64,000 bases of DNA from contig CM074760.1 of assembly GCA_037355855.1 (NCBI GenBank), positions 674,501-738,500 on the forward strand, written 5' to 3'. Position numbers and translations under genes: made by a program. Below are positions 1 to 10,615 of the stretch, one piece after another. The notes under the pieces were generated by a model. That model saw only the letters and a program-made list of their open reading frames with translations, was not told the origin of the DNA and did no database searches. How positions within the stretch are numbered: position 1 is the stretch's first letter; every line of letters starts with the position of its first letter. This DNA comes from Pseudo-nitzschia pungens. Taxonomy: Eukaryota; Bacillariophyta; Bacillariophyceae; Bacillariales; Bacillariaceae.

Positions 1-259
1 CGGAGTCTTGCCATACTTGTTGGTTGTATCCCCCAAAGTGCCGAGCTTCGAGGGGAAATGCCGGGAGCGGTCGCTTTTTCGTCAACGGCTGTGAAGTAGC
101 TTCGCTGATGCCGTCATCGGAAAGCAGACCTCTGCTCGCGTCCAACAGCCGCAGACGACGGGCCCATCGCTGCTCCCGCGCAGGGGATTGGATGGATGGC
201 GACGAGGGAAAACGCCGCGGGATTGCTATTCTCCCCAGGATTCTATTGCAGGAAGGCAT
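1..259 (-). CDS. Partial hypothetical protein, 5' end only
   Basis: A minus-strand reading frame begins with an ATG at 259 and stays open to the left edge, giving 86 residues without a stop. It starts MPSCNRILGRIAIPRR, is rich in Arg and Ser over its first 50 residues, and then becomes mixed (RLRLLDASRGLLSDDGISEA, later RHFGGYNQQVWQDS). The basic, acid-free N-terminus could be a mitochondrial presequence, but this is inference. I do not recognise the family. The codons read like those of neighbouring genes, while the other frames here are broken. A further 5' exon cannot be excluded, and the 3' part lies outside the window. Confidence 0.45.
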   Translation of the reverse strand, partial: MPSCNRILGRIAIPRRFPSSPSIQSPAREQRWARRLRLLDASRGLLSDDGISEATSQPLTKKRPLPAFPLEARHFGGYNQQVWQDS

Positions 260-1070
260 TTTCTTGTATTTTTCGCTTCGGTATTGTATGCGGTGGCTTA
301 TTGTTTCCCCTTTTCCGCTACCATACCTTCGAACGTTTCAACGCATTCATCGATAAAGCGATTCGCTATCTTAGTGGCTGCTTGGAGATTCTGATGTTTG
401 GATGTTTTCTGATCGCAAGAAAGAAACGCGAAATGATGACAAAATGTCGGTTGCAGTTTCGAAGTCCAATCCATAACCCGACGACATCCAGACCAGATTT
501 CCTACTTCTGGATCGTATTTTTTTTCTCGGAATGAGTGAGTCGGTCAGCTCGTGCCCACAACCATGAATGCTATCTTTACCCGCGCGCAGGCACCATGAT
601 CCGTTGTTTGGCAGGACGGCCAATCATTAAGCGCTGAAAGTTGGCTTTTATTTCTAACACATATGAATTTATACAGATCTGAAATATTAATATTATATTC
701 CTGGCATCACCTACTTTCAAACGATCACATTTTGGAAGGAAAATTCCAACGACAAATCGTACAACAACGACTGCAGGAACGCAATTTTTTGTCCAGAGAA
801 CATCAAAAGCCGACAAGAAGTAGAGCGAACGAACAAAGGCAATCGGCTGCTGAGTTCTTCATCAATTCATTATCTCCATAAACTATACCAAATTGAAATT
901 GCTGCGACCACCAATTGTGTTGGTAGGCTTTGCGCAATAGAAAGCAATTGAATATTGAGGTCAATAACGACAGATCGATTAATCGATAGAGGTCAACCAG
1001 TCTCGAATTCGAGCCCGTTTTGAAACGACATACAAATCCCTTTGAAAGTCAACAAATATTGGATATCACC
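260..1070. other. Intergenic spacer
   Basis: AT-rich spacer between the divergent partial gene and the PDZ gene, so it should hold both promoters. Short open frames overlap on both strands, but none has convincing protein character. No clear TATA box was found. Confidence 0.5.
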
Positions 1071-3863
1071 ATGTTTCTGAACAAACACAGTTTACTCTTC
1101 ATGCCCTTGCTGCTTTCAGTAAATGGAGTTCAAGGGCTCTTTAATACTCGTCCTCAGCTTCCAGATATTTTCGGTAACAACAATGGGCTTTTGGCACGCA
1201 CCATCAATACCCAAGAACCAACATCACCAAGACCTACGGAGCCAACCTTCTCCCCAACAGAATCACCGGCACCTAGTCCAAGCCCCTCGGAAAACCCCAC
1301 AAAGGATCCTGAGCGAATGACCGAACCTCCTACCGATTTTCCGACGGAAAGTCCGGCACCTTCACCGAGTCCTTCGAAAACGCCTACTGAAGCGCCAACA
1401 TCAAGTCCATCAGCCGCACCTTCGGCTGCGCCAACGATTTCTTCGGCGCCTTCGGCGTCCCCCACTGCTACTCCCAGTGCCATGCCAAGCGATTTCCCCT
1501 CATTGACTCCATCTATGGAACCAACAGTATCCGCTGCTCCTTCCTCGGCACCCACCGTATCGGCTGCTCCATCTGCCGTGCCCAGTGCATCTCCTACCGA
1601 CTTACCATCGGCAGCACCAAGTTCAGCCCCTTCTTATTCCCCTACTTCAGTCACGCATAGAACGAAAACGGCTGTCGCAAGTTTGTTGCTAGAAGAGATT
1701 GCATACGAAATGGACGCCATTACAATGGCCGAATTTGAGCTTTTCACCTTGGACTTCTTGAAACGAAAGATTGCTCCACAGGATGATTACGGATTGAACA
1801 CGCTGGCTGTGACCGTTCTAACCCAGAAGACTGTATACCCCGAAGCGTTCGACACCAACGAAACAAGTTTCCGCAAGCGAAAATTGGAATCCGAAGACTG
1901 GAACGTTGGACTTCAAGTAGATATCCGAACCGTGTCTGTCGTAACGGATGGACGCGTGCCAAATGGATTCAATTTGACCGAAGTGGTTCTTTTGACTTTC
2001 TATGACCACTGGGATCAATACCTGTATCAACTGGGAAATACGGTTAATTTTTTCAATCCACTCATTGATGTCTCTGACTGGGTACCGGTTCTGGATAAGG
2101 CTGCTGTTGATCACAAAGACAAGTCCAAGGGCGCCTTCGCCACTGCAATTTTGTTTTCGTTCGCTGCCTTTTCACTCGCTGTCTATGCGTCGTTCGTTGC
2201 AATTCGAAAACATCTGAACGGTAGTGGAGCGCCTCTCAGTGCGAGGAAGAGAAGGAACCGCAAAGGCGCTGGCACTCCGTTCAGTCCAAAGAATTCATTG
2301 AATTACTCCGGTGAAGATGTCCTCAACTACCTAACCCAAACAATGTCCGAAGACAAAGGAAGCCCTGCTGCAGCATCTTACCACGATGGTGATATTGAAG
2401 GAGGTGGTGCGCTAGCATTTGTCAGAAATGTCAACATTGACATCGATGAAAATGGTATGGAAAGTATTGCATTAACGCCTAGAGCGAAAGAAAGTTCCCC
2501 TTTGGCTGTAATCCGCGATGGCTTGTTCGTCGTTGATGAAGGCAGTGACGACGATAAATCTCCTCTAAGAAGTCCTTTGGCTAGATCTCCCGTGGCGGGA
2601 ATTCAAGCTCAAAGCAGTGCGAAGAAAATTGGGGGACAAATCAAGAAATGGTTGACCCCAAGAGGAATCAAGTATGCCTCCGCTGCCGATGCAAACAAGA
2701 GACTTTCTACTGCTAGCGATCCGCCTGAACACCAAAGTACAATTGGATACAACTACGGAAAGCAACACACCGAGCCTGATGCCTACAAGGCTTCCACAAA
2801 GAACCAAGCCGGCGTTTTCACCACTGATAAGAGTACCATCGATGGTCGTAGCAAGGCCACTGGAATTAGCTACAACAAGAAACCAAGCGACGAGGGTCAA
2901 TTTACACTCCCCGTCAGCTTCTTTTCAAATCGCAATCAAGGCACCGATGCAGACGGACCTGAATCTCCTATGAGCAGCCTTGCGGACAGCAATAACAGTA
3001 GTTTCTATGCGATCGACAACTTGAACAAGCAGTTCACTGGTCATAGAAGCGAGGCTGGCGAAATGGAAGACGAAGGTTACGAGGTTTCTGCCCAAAAGAT
3101 CAGTACTGCATCCATTATGCGACCAAGGAAGGAAAAAGAGCCATCCGAAAACGACGAAAATAGACCTGATGTTCTTTCCCCGATGTACACTCGTAGCAAA
3201 AGTGGTGACGGAGAAAATTCTGTGAGATCTGCAATCAGACAATTTGAAGGAAAACAGCAGCAACAGCCACTTCAAGAAATTAAGCCGTCGAACTCCGCTG
3301 GTGGTATCGAGGCAATTCTGGGAGCTGCTTCCCGAGACAGCACCGCCTACGACGACGACGACGACGCGGATAAGCGAAGCAATGTATCAGCTTCATTCCT
3401 ACAAAGTCGTTCGATTTTCTCTCCAAATATGCGAAAAGGAAGGAGTCCGCTTAGCAGCCAGGACCCAACCCCCCGCAATTTCGGAAGAGTAAATATCAAA
3501 GTGCAGGGAGTGGATGGAAGAAGCGAGGCCAGTCATTCCACTCTTGGAGCTAGACCGATGCAAAAAGTAGAGGTCGTTGCCGACGATAGGAGTACTCTGA
3601 GTAGTGTAATGAGACGCGCTGGACGGTATGATGTCTATGCACCGAGCGGACCAATTGGAATTGTAGTCGACACATCGAAAGATGGTCCATCTGTCCATTC
3701 CCTCAAAGCTACATCGCCCATGCTTGGTTTGATTAGTCCTGGAGACTTGATTGTTGCATTGGACGGAGAAGATACGCGTAAGATGACTGCCGCTGCACTC
3801 ACGCGATTGATGTCGATGAAGTCGAGACAGAAGGATAGAAAGATCACCCTGCTTTCAAAATAA
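1071..3863 (+). CDS. PT-rich single-pass membrane protein with C-terminal PDZ domain
   Basis: A protein of 930 residues. The ATG at 1071 is chosen because it starts a signal peptide (MFLNKHSLLFMPLLLSVNGV); the frame is open further upstream but has no ATG. Residues about 40-200 are a Pro/Thr/Ser-rich stalk with TESPAPSPSPS-type repeats, as in many diatom surface proteins. A compact extracellular domain follows, then one membrane segment (ATAILFSFAAFSLAVYASFV) near residues 360-385. The long cytoplasmic tail is acidic and Ser-rich, and ends in a PDZ-like fold (residues about 860-930) containing GIVVDTS and LISPGDLIVALDGEDT. The likely role is a surface-anchored scaffold binding C-terminal peptides inside the cell; the ligand is unknown. 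There is no intron and no frame break in 2.8 kb. Confidence 0.85.
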   Translation: MFLNKHSLLFMPLLLSVNGVQGLFNTRPQLPDIFGNNNGLLARTINTQEPTSPRPTEPTFSPTESPAPSPSPSENPTKDPERMTEPPTDFPTESPAPSPSPSKTPTEAPTSSPSAAPSAAPTISSAPSASPTATPSAMPSDFPSLTPSMEPTVSAAPSSAPTVSAAPSAVPSASPTDLPSAAPSSAPSYSPTSVTHRTKTAVASLLLEEIAYEMDAITMAEFELFTLDFLKRKIAPQDDYGLNTLAVTVLTQKTVYPEAFDTNETSFRKRKLESEDWNVGLQVDIRTVSVVTDGRVPNGFNLTEVVLLTFYDHWDQYLYQLGNTVNFFNPLIDVSDWVPVLDKAAVDHKDKSKGAFATAILFSFAAFSLAVYASFVAIRKHLNGSGAPLSARKRRNRKGAGTPFSPKNSLNYSGEDVLNYLTQTMSEDKGSPAAASYHDGDIEGGGALAFVRNVNIDIDENGMESIALTPRAKESSPLAVIRDGLFVVDEGSDDDKSPLRSPLARSPVAGIQAQSSAKKIGGQIKKWLTPRGIKYASAADANKRLSTASDPPEHQSTIGYNYGKQHTEPDAYKASTKNQAGVFTTDKSTIDGRSKATGISYNKKPSDEGQFTLPVSFFSNRNQGTDADGPESPMSSLADSNNSSFYAIDNLNKQFTGHRSEAGEMEDEGYEVSAQKISTASIMRPRKEKEPSENDENRPDVLSPMYTRSKSGDGENSVRSAIRQFEGKQQQQPLQEIKPSNSAGGIEAILGAASRDSTAYDDDDDADKRSNVSASFLQSRSIFSPNMRKGRSPLSSQDPTPRNFGRVNIKVQGVDGRSEASHSTLGARPMQKVEVVADDRSTLSSVMRRAGRYDVYAPSGPIGIVVDTSKDGPSVHSLKATSPMLGLISPGDLIVALDGEDTRKMTAAALTRLMSMKSRQKDRKITLLSK

Positions 3864-5577
3864 AAAACAAGAGAAGAACCGATGTCGTCGAATTCCAATC
3901 TTATCGACTGTCCCCTTACGCGTTACACGTACACTATAGAAGCGATCTGAAGCAAAGTTACTACATCGCAATCTTTCATAACGACCACAGTGTCACTTGT
4001 TTGGTTCCAATTAGTTAAATTTTATTCACATAGATACGTCCACATGAAACTTCGAAAAACGAAAAATAAAGATTGGAGTAAATCCATTCGGAAGAAGTAT
4101 GAATAGTCCTCTTGTCGTCGATGGGCCCGGCTGTCGCACAAAGGCAACGGATCTATTTGCATTGGTCCAGGTGTATCAGTATTTCGAACCACTATGGTTT
4201 CTTCTTCTCCACGTGGAGGTGCTTTCTCAGAATTGAGATCATCGACTACGAAGTGGAAAGAGACCTGACACCAAGTGGCCGTGAAACTTCAACGCAATCC
4301 AGTTCAAATAGCCAAATCCGATCTCGTCCCGTTTCCCCGTCCCAAAATGCAAAATCTCGATTGGATGAATTCGCTTCAAAACAACAGGCGATTTCGGAGG
4401 CAGGGTGAAGGTTGCGTCTTTTATGGTTTGCTTTGCGCATGGATTGCTTCATCGATGCAGTGTCGGCTCCCCACACCCATCAGTCACGACAGCTCGGAAC
4501 CAACCAACGAACCATGTCGAGAAACTCGTCTGGATGTGCATCTTGCTGGTGGCATCGAGTCGACTGAGGATCACGAATACGATGCCCGATATCTAAACCC
4601 AAGGGCCGAACGACAACCAAATCCGACGGTCAGGCTACATGGTCTCGTTGGATCGAAATGGAAACTTTTCACGCGCAAGTCTGTCGACTCATTCTGTCCA
4701 TAGGCTCCTTTCATTGCAGAAGGACTCAACTTAACGTCATCGAATCATTATTATTGTTGGTATTCATTGATTCATTATTCTTTCTGTAAGGATACAAGCA
4801 CGTTCCTTCATTGTTTCTGCGATCTTTTCGCACGTTGCGAGTTCCGTTCCATTTTGAAGCTGGGAACAGGGTGAATTAATCCATCAATCAATCAATTCAA
4901 TCCTTATCGGTAAGGTTAGACGATTGACAATACAAAAATTCGAGTACCTTATCACTCCCAAAGAACATGAGGAAAAAAATCACTCCAAGGAGAACGTAAA
5001 GAAAGAAGAACCCTTCTCTGTCTACGTCATGGGTTCGCTTTTCTCACGTGATCATCCTACGTGTACGACAACATAATTCATCCGCGAATTTTTACCTTGG
5101 AATTCCAATACGTTGGAAGTTCACAACGCACTCTTTTACGGAATGAAACCTTACCAGACCCAGATGGTTGATACGACAGCTCGACGGGCCGAATCGTCAG
5201 ACAGACCGAGTGACGTACAAGTTCCAAAAACAGTTCCTCTTCACATTCTTATTCGTCGGTGTCAACAAGCGGAACGGCTTTCCGAACTTGTTTGATGCCA
5301 TCAAACGCATCATCAAAAACAAAACGACGATTTCCAAAGCGACATCTCGCGTACGTATGTGCCACGCATTCCTACCGCCAACAGTACAGGACCCTAAGCC
5401 ATGTCCCGTAACGTATTACCGTAGTAGGTTACGAATTTGAAACAGCTCGCTTACCCGCTCCATGTTTGGAACGAGAGAAACAGCCATCGGATACCTAACC
5501 CGATCTCAGGAGCGCATAGCTAGATTGGTCTCATAATTTATTTTCAATACATCAAACAACTCGTCAAATTTTCCAAA
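3864..5577. other. Intergenic spacer with weak coding-like stretch
   Basis: AT-rich spacer. An AATAAA-like signal lies near 4064, downstream of the PDZ gene. Between 4112 and 4703 two overlapping plus-strand frames each contain a stretch of protein-like composition, and the change between them would be +1, but no domain or start can be supported. A GTAAGGTTAG variant of the dispersed motif lies near 4910. Confidence 0.4.
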
Positions 5578-6044
5578 ATGAAGTTCACTGTTGCTTTCGT
5601 CGCCCTTGCCGCCACCGGTGCCTCCGCCTTCGCTCCTGCCCCTGCCGGACGCATGTCTACCGTTGTTTTCAACGAGGAACCCAAACTGTGAGTTTCAATG
5701 ATGATATTTCGGTAGTTATGTGGACAAAGTTTGTCAGTACCGTGGGGCACATTCTTGTGGGAAGACTCGAAAGAAGCGGTCGATTTCTTGCTATTCGGAT
5801 AGGATTGAAGAACCATTTGGAATGATTCACTGACCCGTTCATTTTATGTCACCTCATCTGTTTCGTTCACGTGAAACAATTGTTGGAATTAATGAAATGC
5901 ACATTTGCAAAATGCAGTGGTGCCGGAGGTATGGCCGATACCCGTGACCCTGAAGCCCGTGACGACGAGGATCCTCGCAAGTCCATCAGTGCCGCCCCTT
6001 CCTTCGAGGAATACTTGAAGCAACGTCAAGCCGAAGGAAACTAA
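5578..6044 (+). CDS. Small plastid-targeted protein, two exons
   Basis: Exon 1 is 5578-5687 and exon 2 is 5918-6044, with a 230-nt intron starting GTGAGT and ending GCAG. The spliced product has 78 residues. The N-terminus MKFTVAFVALAATGASAFAP is a signal peptide followed by the ASAFAP motif, the hallmark of diatom nuclear-encoded plastid proteins (cleavage before Phe). The mature part is only about 60 residues, charged and without a membrane helix: GMADTRDPEARDDEDPRK, then SAAPSFEEYLKQRQAEGN. The likely location is stroma or lumen. I do not recognise the product; a small accessory subunit of a photosynthetic complex is possible but is a guess. The exon junction falls at CT/T (Leu), and the frame is exact. 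Confidence 0.85.
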
Positions 6045-6914
6045 GTGTCTTCCAGTGTTTTGATGTTGGCGGTGTTGTCTGTGCACAAGGTGGTGTGCAG
6101 ACGAGACTGCCTCCGAAGGGATTTAAGCAATATACACTTTAGTCCATAACGATAATGACTAATAGAGCATATGATTGATTTGAAAGTTTCTTTCTGTTCA
6201 ATTCATACAACTATTGTATTGTGGATCATGCGTTGGATATGAATCTTGCGTACGGAAAAGAACCCATAATGGCAATAAACTTTGTCACTACGACGAACAA
6301 GCTTTTGGTTACGAACCGAGAAGAACCAATAAGCGAAATAACCCTTGCGATTGGAAAGACATCGGTGTCACTACAACGAACGAGCTGTTGGTAACTTTCG
6401 ACGAAAAGCGATGAATGTTAGCGTCGAAGGCTGGACCTACCGGTGCGAGTCTTGGCGGACTTGCGATTCCGGTTCATATTTATCAACTACGTTCCTGTAC
6501 TACAAAATTCCTATCAGCTGTCCCCCGGTTCTACATCCCCAACTACTCATTTCTACGGAAGGCGGGGGACAGCTGATAGGAATTCCGTAATAGTTCGGGC
6601 TGTCGCGCCATTCATATCTCTACCCGAAGCGAAGTCATTTTGGATACTATTCATCTCACGGGTGAAATTCCTAGCATACAATCGATCCATGTCGTTCTAA
6701 TTTTTCAATGAACAGCTACCGTAGGTGTAACAGTTCAGAAAGTGCTCTCGGCAACATCAACCAGCATCGATCCCTGTAAACTTTGTGGAGAAAAATCTGT
6801 CCTGCGGTATTCTTTTTCGGTTATATTACGGAGATCAAAAAATTCATCCAAGGCTACAACTTGTTCATGGAAAGACACACCAAATGATGGGACATTGCGA
6901 TCGAGCTCTTGTTG
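6045..6914. other. Intergenic spacer carrying a strong hairpin
   Basis: No gene recognised. Short frames are present on the plus strand. The main structure is the long perfect inverted repeat at 6506-6584, listed separately. Confidence 0.5.
6506..6584. repeat. Perfect 21-bp inverted repeat with 37-nt loop
   Basis: The left arm is 6506-6526 (core CCTATCAGCTGTCCCCC) and the right arm is 6564-6584. They are exact reverse complements over 21 bp, with 37 nt between them. Pairing continues imperfectly outside the arms. A transcript would form a stable stem, as in a microRNA-like precursor, a structured RNA or a foldback element. It lies between genes and no target-site duplication is obvious. Confidence 0.8.
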
Positions 6915-7922
6915 CTACCAGTCGCAGTAATCCTTGAGTCTCAACTCGGACGACAAAAAGTCGGGATTGTTGAGAATAAATTGCTGAAACAGAAGGAGTT
7001 TTTTGAGAGGATGCGAGAGCAACCAGCCGTTTCCGTGATCCCTTCCCCACATGTCTTCGCATTTTTTACCTTCGATCATGAGCTCGACGAAATCGCTCAT
7101 GGGAGTTATCTTGACACCCCTTTGGAAATAGCACCCCTCGTCCCATCCGTACCTCGGTGACTGCGCATAGAAAATAAATCGAGTGAGAGGAGATCGCAGA
7201 TGGACAATCCACCAAAGGACCGGAGGGTTGAACAAACCAAGACATTGTTCAATACCACGAAATAGACACTCGATGCCCTTGATTTCTGTTCCGTTGGCAA
7301 TCATTCTTAGGTACATCGAACTGAACTCAAACGTTCCACTACCGGTGCATGCGCACGTACCTCATACCGAATTCCTTCGCCGCTGGCAAGTTTTCGTGCT
7401 TGTCTCATAACCGATCTCACGTTTTGCTGGGATATCTTGTTTTCGAATTCCAGAAACTCTTGGAATTTCCCAAGGAAGTTCTCGTCCGCGTTCCCCATGA
7501 GAGATTCCCTGTCTTTTTCGGAAAGCCTGTATTCTTCTGATTGCTACTGTTATACTCCGTCGTTTGGAAGAAGAAGAACGTTGCTTTGTGCGAGAGGTGT
7601 TGTTGCCGGCGAAGTGATTGTACTGGCAATCGTTTTCTTTTTCTGTTTGAATTTGTTCTTCCCCATCCCCCGCGTTGTAGTCCGGCATGGAAAGGTCGAG
7701 GTCCTGACCCGTAGCTCTATTCTTCTCTCCTCTGGAAGACAATCGCCTTGATCGTCTCTCCCGACCCGGTTCCACTCGATTGATCTTCGCGACCTGCTTC
7801 TTTTTCTTCGGTCTGGCCTTTTTCGTCGATAGTGGATTCTTGTCTAGACCGAGTTCTCTCAATCGCTCCTGATTTCGTTTGATGCGCTCGAGGCGCAATT
7901 GTTCGTATGCCGATAGCGTCAT
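6915..7922 (-). CDS. Hypothetical protein with YEQLRLERIKRNQERLRELGL-type N-terminus; three +1 frame changes
   Basis: The ATG at 7922 starts MTLSAYEQLRLERIKRNQE, a coiled, basic opening found on various diatom and plant nuclear proteins. A Lys/Arg-rich disordered stretch follows, then a segment containing EKDRESLMGNADENFLGKF and QNVRSVMRQARKLASGEGIR. The C-terminal 130 residues are compact (SSMYLRMIANGTEIKGIEC, WGRDHGNGWLLSHPLKKLLL, ending DYCDW). Three frames are needed. Each change is +1: near 7541 (position uncertain), at 7360 (GAG then G) and at 7341 (CGG then T, where the un-shifted frame meets TAG). With three bases skipped, the span gives exactly 334 codons plus stop. An unrecognised small intron around 7341-7363 is an alternative for the last two. 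Function unknown; nuclear location is inferred from the basic regions. Confidence 0.6.
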
Positions 7923-9156
7923 TGAAAACACCGTCGTGCGATTGGAATTTGCTTGCTGCGACTGACTCTCGGGTGGGTCTCTCGAAAATGAAACGAAACT
8001 GGGACCAAACAATCGAGAAACTCGTGTCGTCGATAAGGCGAAACGTGAAACAAATGAATCTCTCTCTCTATGTGTCTCTTCCTGTAAAAGGAACAGCCTG
8101 GTTTCTCCTTTCAAATAGTCAGAGATATGTTATTATTAAAAAATAATAATATCATCAAGCAGCGACCATGGTGAAAGCGAGTTCATCTGTTCCAAGCAAT
8201 GCGAAAAATCCTTTTCCGTTAGTCAGTCTTTGGCGACAGATTTCGGTTCGCGCAATACGGAACGAGTAAGGTTACCAGAAATCTTACTTGTACGTAGGAC
8301 TCATTGTTCCCGCATTGAGCATGCCGGCATCTGGCAGTCTGTCGCTTTGTCCAATAAGCTTACGTACGCATCATACGTCCGGATTTTTTAATACTTATAC
8401 TTATACATCCGGGTTTTTAACACTTATACATCCGGATTTGTTTTACATCCGGATTTGTTTGACATTTATACTTATACATCCGGGTTTGTTTGACATTTAA
8501 ACTTATACATCCGGGTTTGTTTGACATTTAAACTTATACATCCGGCTTTGTTTGACATTTATACTTATACATCCGGGTTTGTTTGACATTTATACTTATA
8601 CATCCGGGTTTGTTTGACATTTAAACTTATACATCCGGCTTTGTTTGACATTTATACTTATACATCCGGGTTTGTTTGACATTTATACTTATACATCCGG
8701 GTTTGTTTGACACTTCTACATCCGGGTGTTTTTACCACATAGTTCGATTTTTTTGACATTCTTAAATCCAGGTTCTTGTGATTCGTTCCTATGATACATA
8801 CTGTGGTCACAGAGGGAAAAAATTAAGGCGCATGGAATCATACGTAACCATGATATCCTCGAGGAGGCTTGAGTAATCTTACTTGGTACACACAAAAGGC
8901 CCATTCCACTCACGGTTCGTACGTCACATCCTAAAACCCCATCGAAGAACAAGTGCAACGTGATGCTTTTCCATCATGATCGATAAGGTTACTCGCAAGG
9001 ATTACCGTAAGGATTGTTGAATGTCGATTAAGTTGTTGGCGAAAGAACACAGTAAGGTTAATTTACCGTACGTAGTGCAATCAATTCCGGTACGAGTATT
9101 GTTGCCCGCTGCTTCAGGTTCATTACCATCTCCCAACCCGTTGAATCATTATTTCG
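7923..9156. other. Intergenic spacer with minisatellite
   Basis: Spacer between two divergent genes. It holds the 31-bp tandem repeat (8372-8730), an exact GTAAGGTTAC at 8266-8275, and variants TAAGGTTAC near 8984 and GTAAGGTTAA near 9052. No gene seen. Confidence 0.6.
8372..8730. repeat. Minisatellite, about 31-bp unit
   Basis: About nine to ten head-to-tail copies whose core is TTGTTTGACATTTATACTTA followed by TACATCCGG. Units differ mainly at two sites: TTTATAC or TTTAAAC, and CCGGGT or CCGGCT. Both ends decay into shorter, degenerate copies. There are no unique spacers between units, so it is a plain tandem repeat. Confidence 0.9.
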
Positions 9157-9163
9157 TATAAAT
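9157..9163 (+). promoter_or_regulatory. Candidate TATA box
   Basis: TATAAAT lies 58 nt upstream of the ATG at 9215, a plausible spacing for a core promoter with a short 5' UTR. Supported by sequence and position only. Confidence 0.4.
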
Positions 9164-9214
9164 CCCTTTCAAAAGTACAGCGAAGCTACGGCAGTAGGTA
9201 GAAGGCAACACACC

Positions 9215-10615
9215 ATGGCATCTCGGCACCAAAATCACAGACAGAACAAGAGACTTCGCACGCTGCTGGGAATGATTTCCCTCGTTGCGGCGACCACCGA
9301 CACCGTCGCCCCGCCGGCAGCCCTGGCATTCTCGCCGTCGTTGCCGATCACCACCAGAACAGCGCCATCCAAATCGCTGTTGCAATCGCCATCGCCATCT
9401 CCATCCACGATGTCTTCCACCGCCAGCAGCGCGACGATCACCGACACCATCTCGACGCCGACCTCTCTGATGGAAGAAGAGATGTTGTCGGGATCGGAGC
9501 AATCCGTGTTGCTGGAAATGGAAGAATCGAAGCGACGAAAGATATGGAAACAACTCGACAAGGCCTCCCGCCAGGCTTCGAAATCCAAGGCAAAGTCGTC
9601 GGGCGCAGGTGGGTTCGGCGGAGGCGGCGGAGGATTTGGTGGTGGAGGAGGAGCCTCCAAGAAAAAGGGCGGCAAGAAACAAAAAGCGACGCCAAAGGCG
9701 GTCGGGGACGACGACGGGCAACACTCGGCCTTTGACCCGAGCAAGGACAAATCGAGATTCGGAGCCCAGATCGTCGAGCAGGGCGTGGCCCGGATCAACA
9801 ACCGGCTGTCCAAGGAAACGGCGGCCTCCCTCTTGGAGTTTGTGAACGGCTACCTGGAGGAGGCCCTCACCACAAAGGTGGAAGACATGACCCTCGAGGA
9901 GATTTACAAGCAGCAACCCTACTTTGCGGACGTCCGGGAAAAACTCAACCGATGGGACATGCTCCTGCCCCTGGAGGAGAGCGAGATGGTCCAGCAGGCC
10001 CTGTACGAGCTGCTGGTGCAAGACCCGGTGCTCTCGGATTCCATCGAATCGATACTGGGGTCTTCGGCGCAGCTCTACGAGCTGGGTTCGCTCATCTCCG
10101 ACCCCGGCTCGGAGCGGCAGCTCCTGCACGCGGACTACAACTACCAGCCCGATTTCCAGCCGAAAATCCCGCCGGCCCTGACGTGCTTTGTGGCCCTCCA
10201 GGACATTACCGAGAGCATGGGACCGACCACCTTTTTGCCGTCGAGCGCCACCGAGGAATACCACCAGGAGATTGCTGTCGGGCAGGAGTACCAGTACCAA
10301 TACGAGTACGTTGACGGCAATGGCAATGGCAGCGGCAGCGGCGAGACCGGCTCGCCGCTGCTGTCGTCCTCGACCAACCACCTGGCGACGCTGGGCACGG
10401 GGGACTGCGCCCTGTACAACCCCATGACCCTGCACTGCGGCGGTGCAAACCGCTCGGAGCAGCGGCGGGTGATTTTCTATTTTTCGTTCAAGAACAAAAA
10501 GTACGACGAGAAGGACTGGCCGCTGGCCTACGCGAGCCTCCGACCGGACCTGAGGGCGCGGGGACTGACCCTGACCGACCTGCAGGAGATTGTCTCGGAA
10601 CGGAGCAAAAACTAA
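9215..10615 (+). CDS. Phytanoyl-CoA dioxygenase-like Fe(II)/2-oxoglutarate oxygenase, probably plastid-targeted
   Basis: Single exon, 466 residues. Residues 1-40 form a basic, then hydrophobic leader ending ALAFSP, close to the diatom ASAFAP import motif, so plastid targeting is likely. Residues about 60-180 are low complexity with a Gly-rich run (GGFGGGGGGFGGGGG) and a Lys-rich patch. The catalytic domain occupies about 200-450. The 2-His-1-carboxylate iron triad is visible as His305-x-Asp307 in LLHADYNYQ and His407 in TLHCGGANRSEQRR, with Arg417/418 suited to bind 2-oxoglutarate. PhyH-family enzymes hydroxylate lipids or small metabolites; the substrate here is unknown. The long open frame on the opposite strand is a composition shadow. 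Confidence 0.85.
   Translation: MASRHQNHRQNKRLRTLLGMISLVAATTDTVAPPAALAFSPSLPITTRTAPSKSLLQSPSPSPSTMSSTASSATITDTISTPTSLMEEEMLSGSEQSVLLEMEESKRRKIWKQLDKASRQASKSKAKSSGAGGFGGGGGGFGGGGGASKKKGGKKQKATPKAVGDDDGQHSAFDPSKDKSRFGAQIVEQGVARINNRLSKETAASLLEFVNGYLEEALTTKVEDMTLEEIYKQQPYFADVREKLNRWDMLLPLEESEMVQQALYELLVQDPVLSDSIESILGSSAQLYELGSLISDPGSERQLLHADYNYQPDFQPKIPPALTCFVALQDITESMGPTTFLPSSATEEYHQEIAVGQEYQYQYEYVDGNGNGSGSGETGSPLLSSSTNHLATLGTGDCALYNPMTLHCGGANRSEQRRVIFYFSFKNKKYDEKDWPLAYASLRPDLRARGLTLTDLQEIVSERSKN

Noticed and set aside
4112..4703. Two overlapping plus-strand frames with coding-like pieces
   Set aside because: No domain, no convincing start and no way to join them with confidence; kept only as a remark in the spacer entry.
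8372..8730. Regular repeats considered as a CRISPR array
   Set aside because: Units are directly adjacent with no unique spacers, and the context is eukaryotic.
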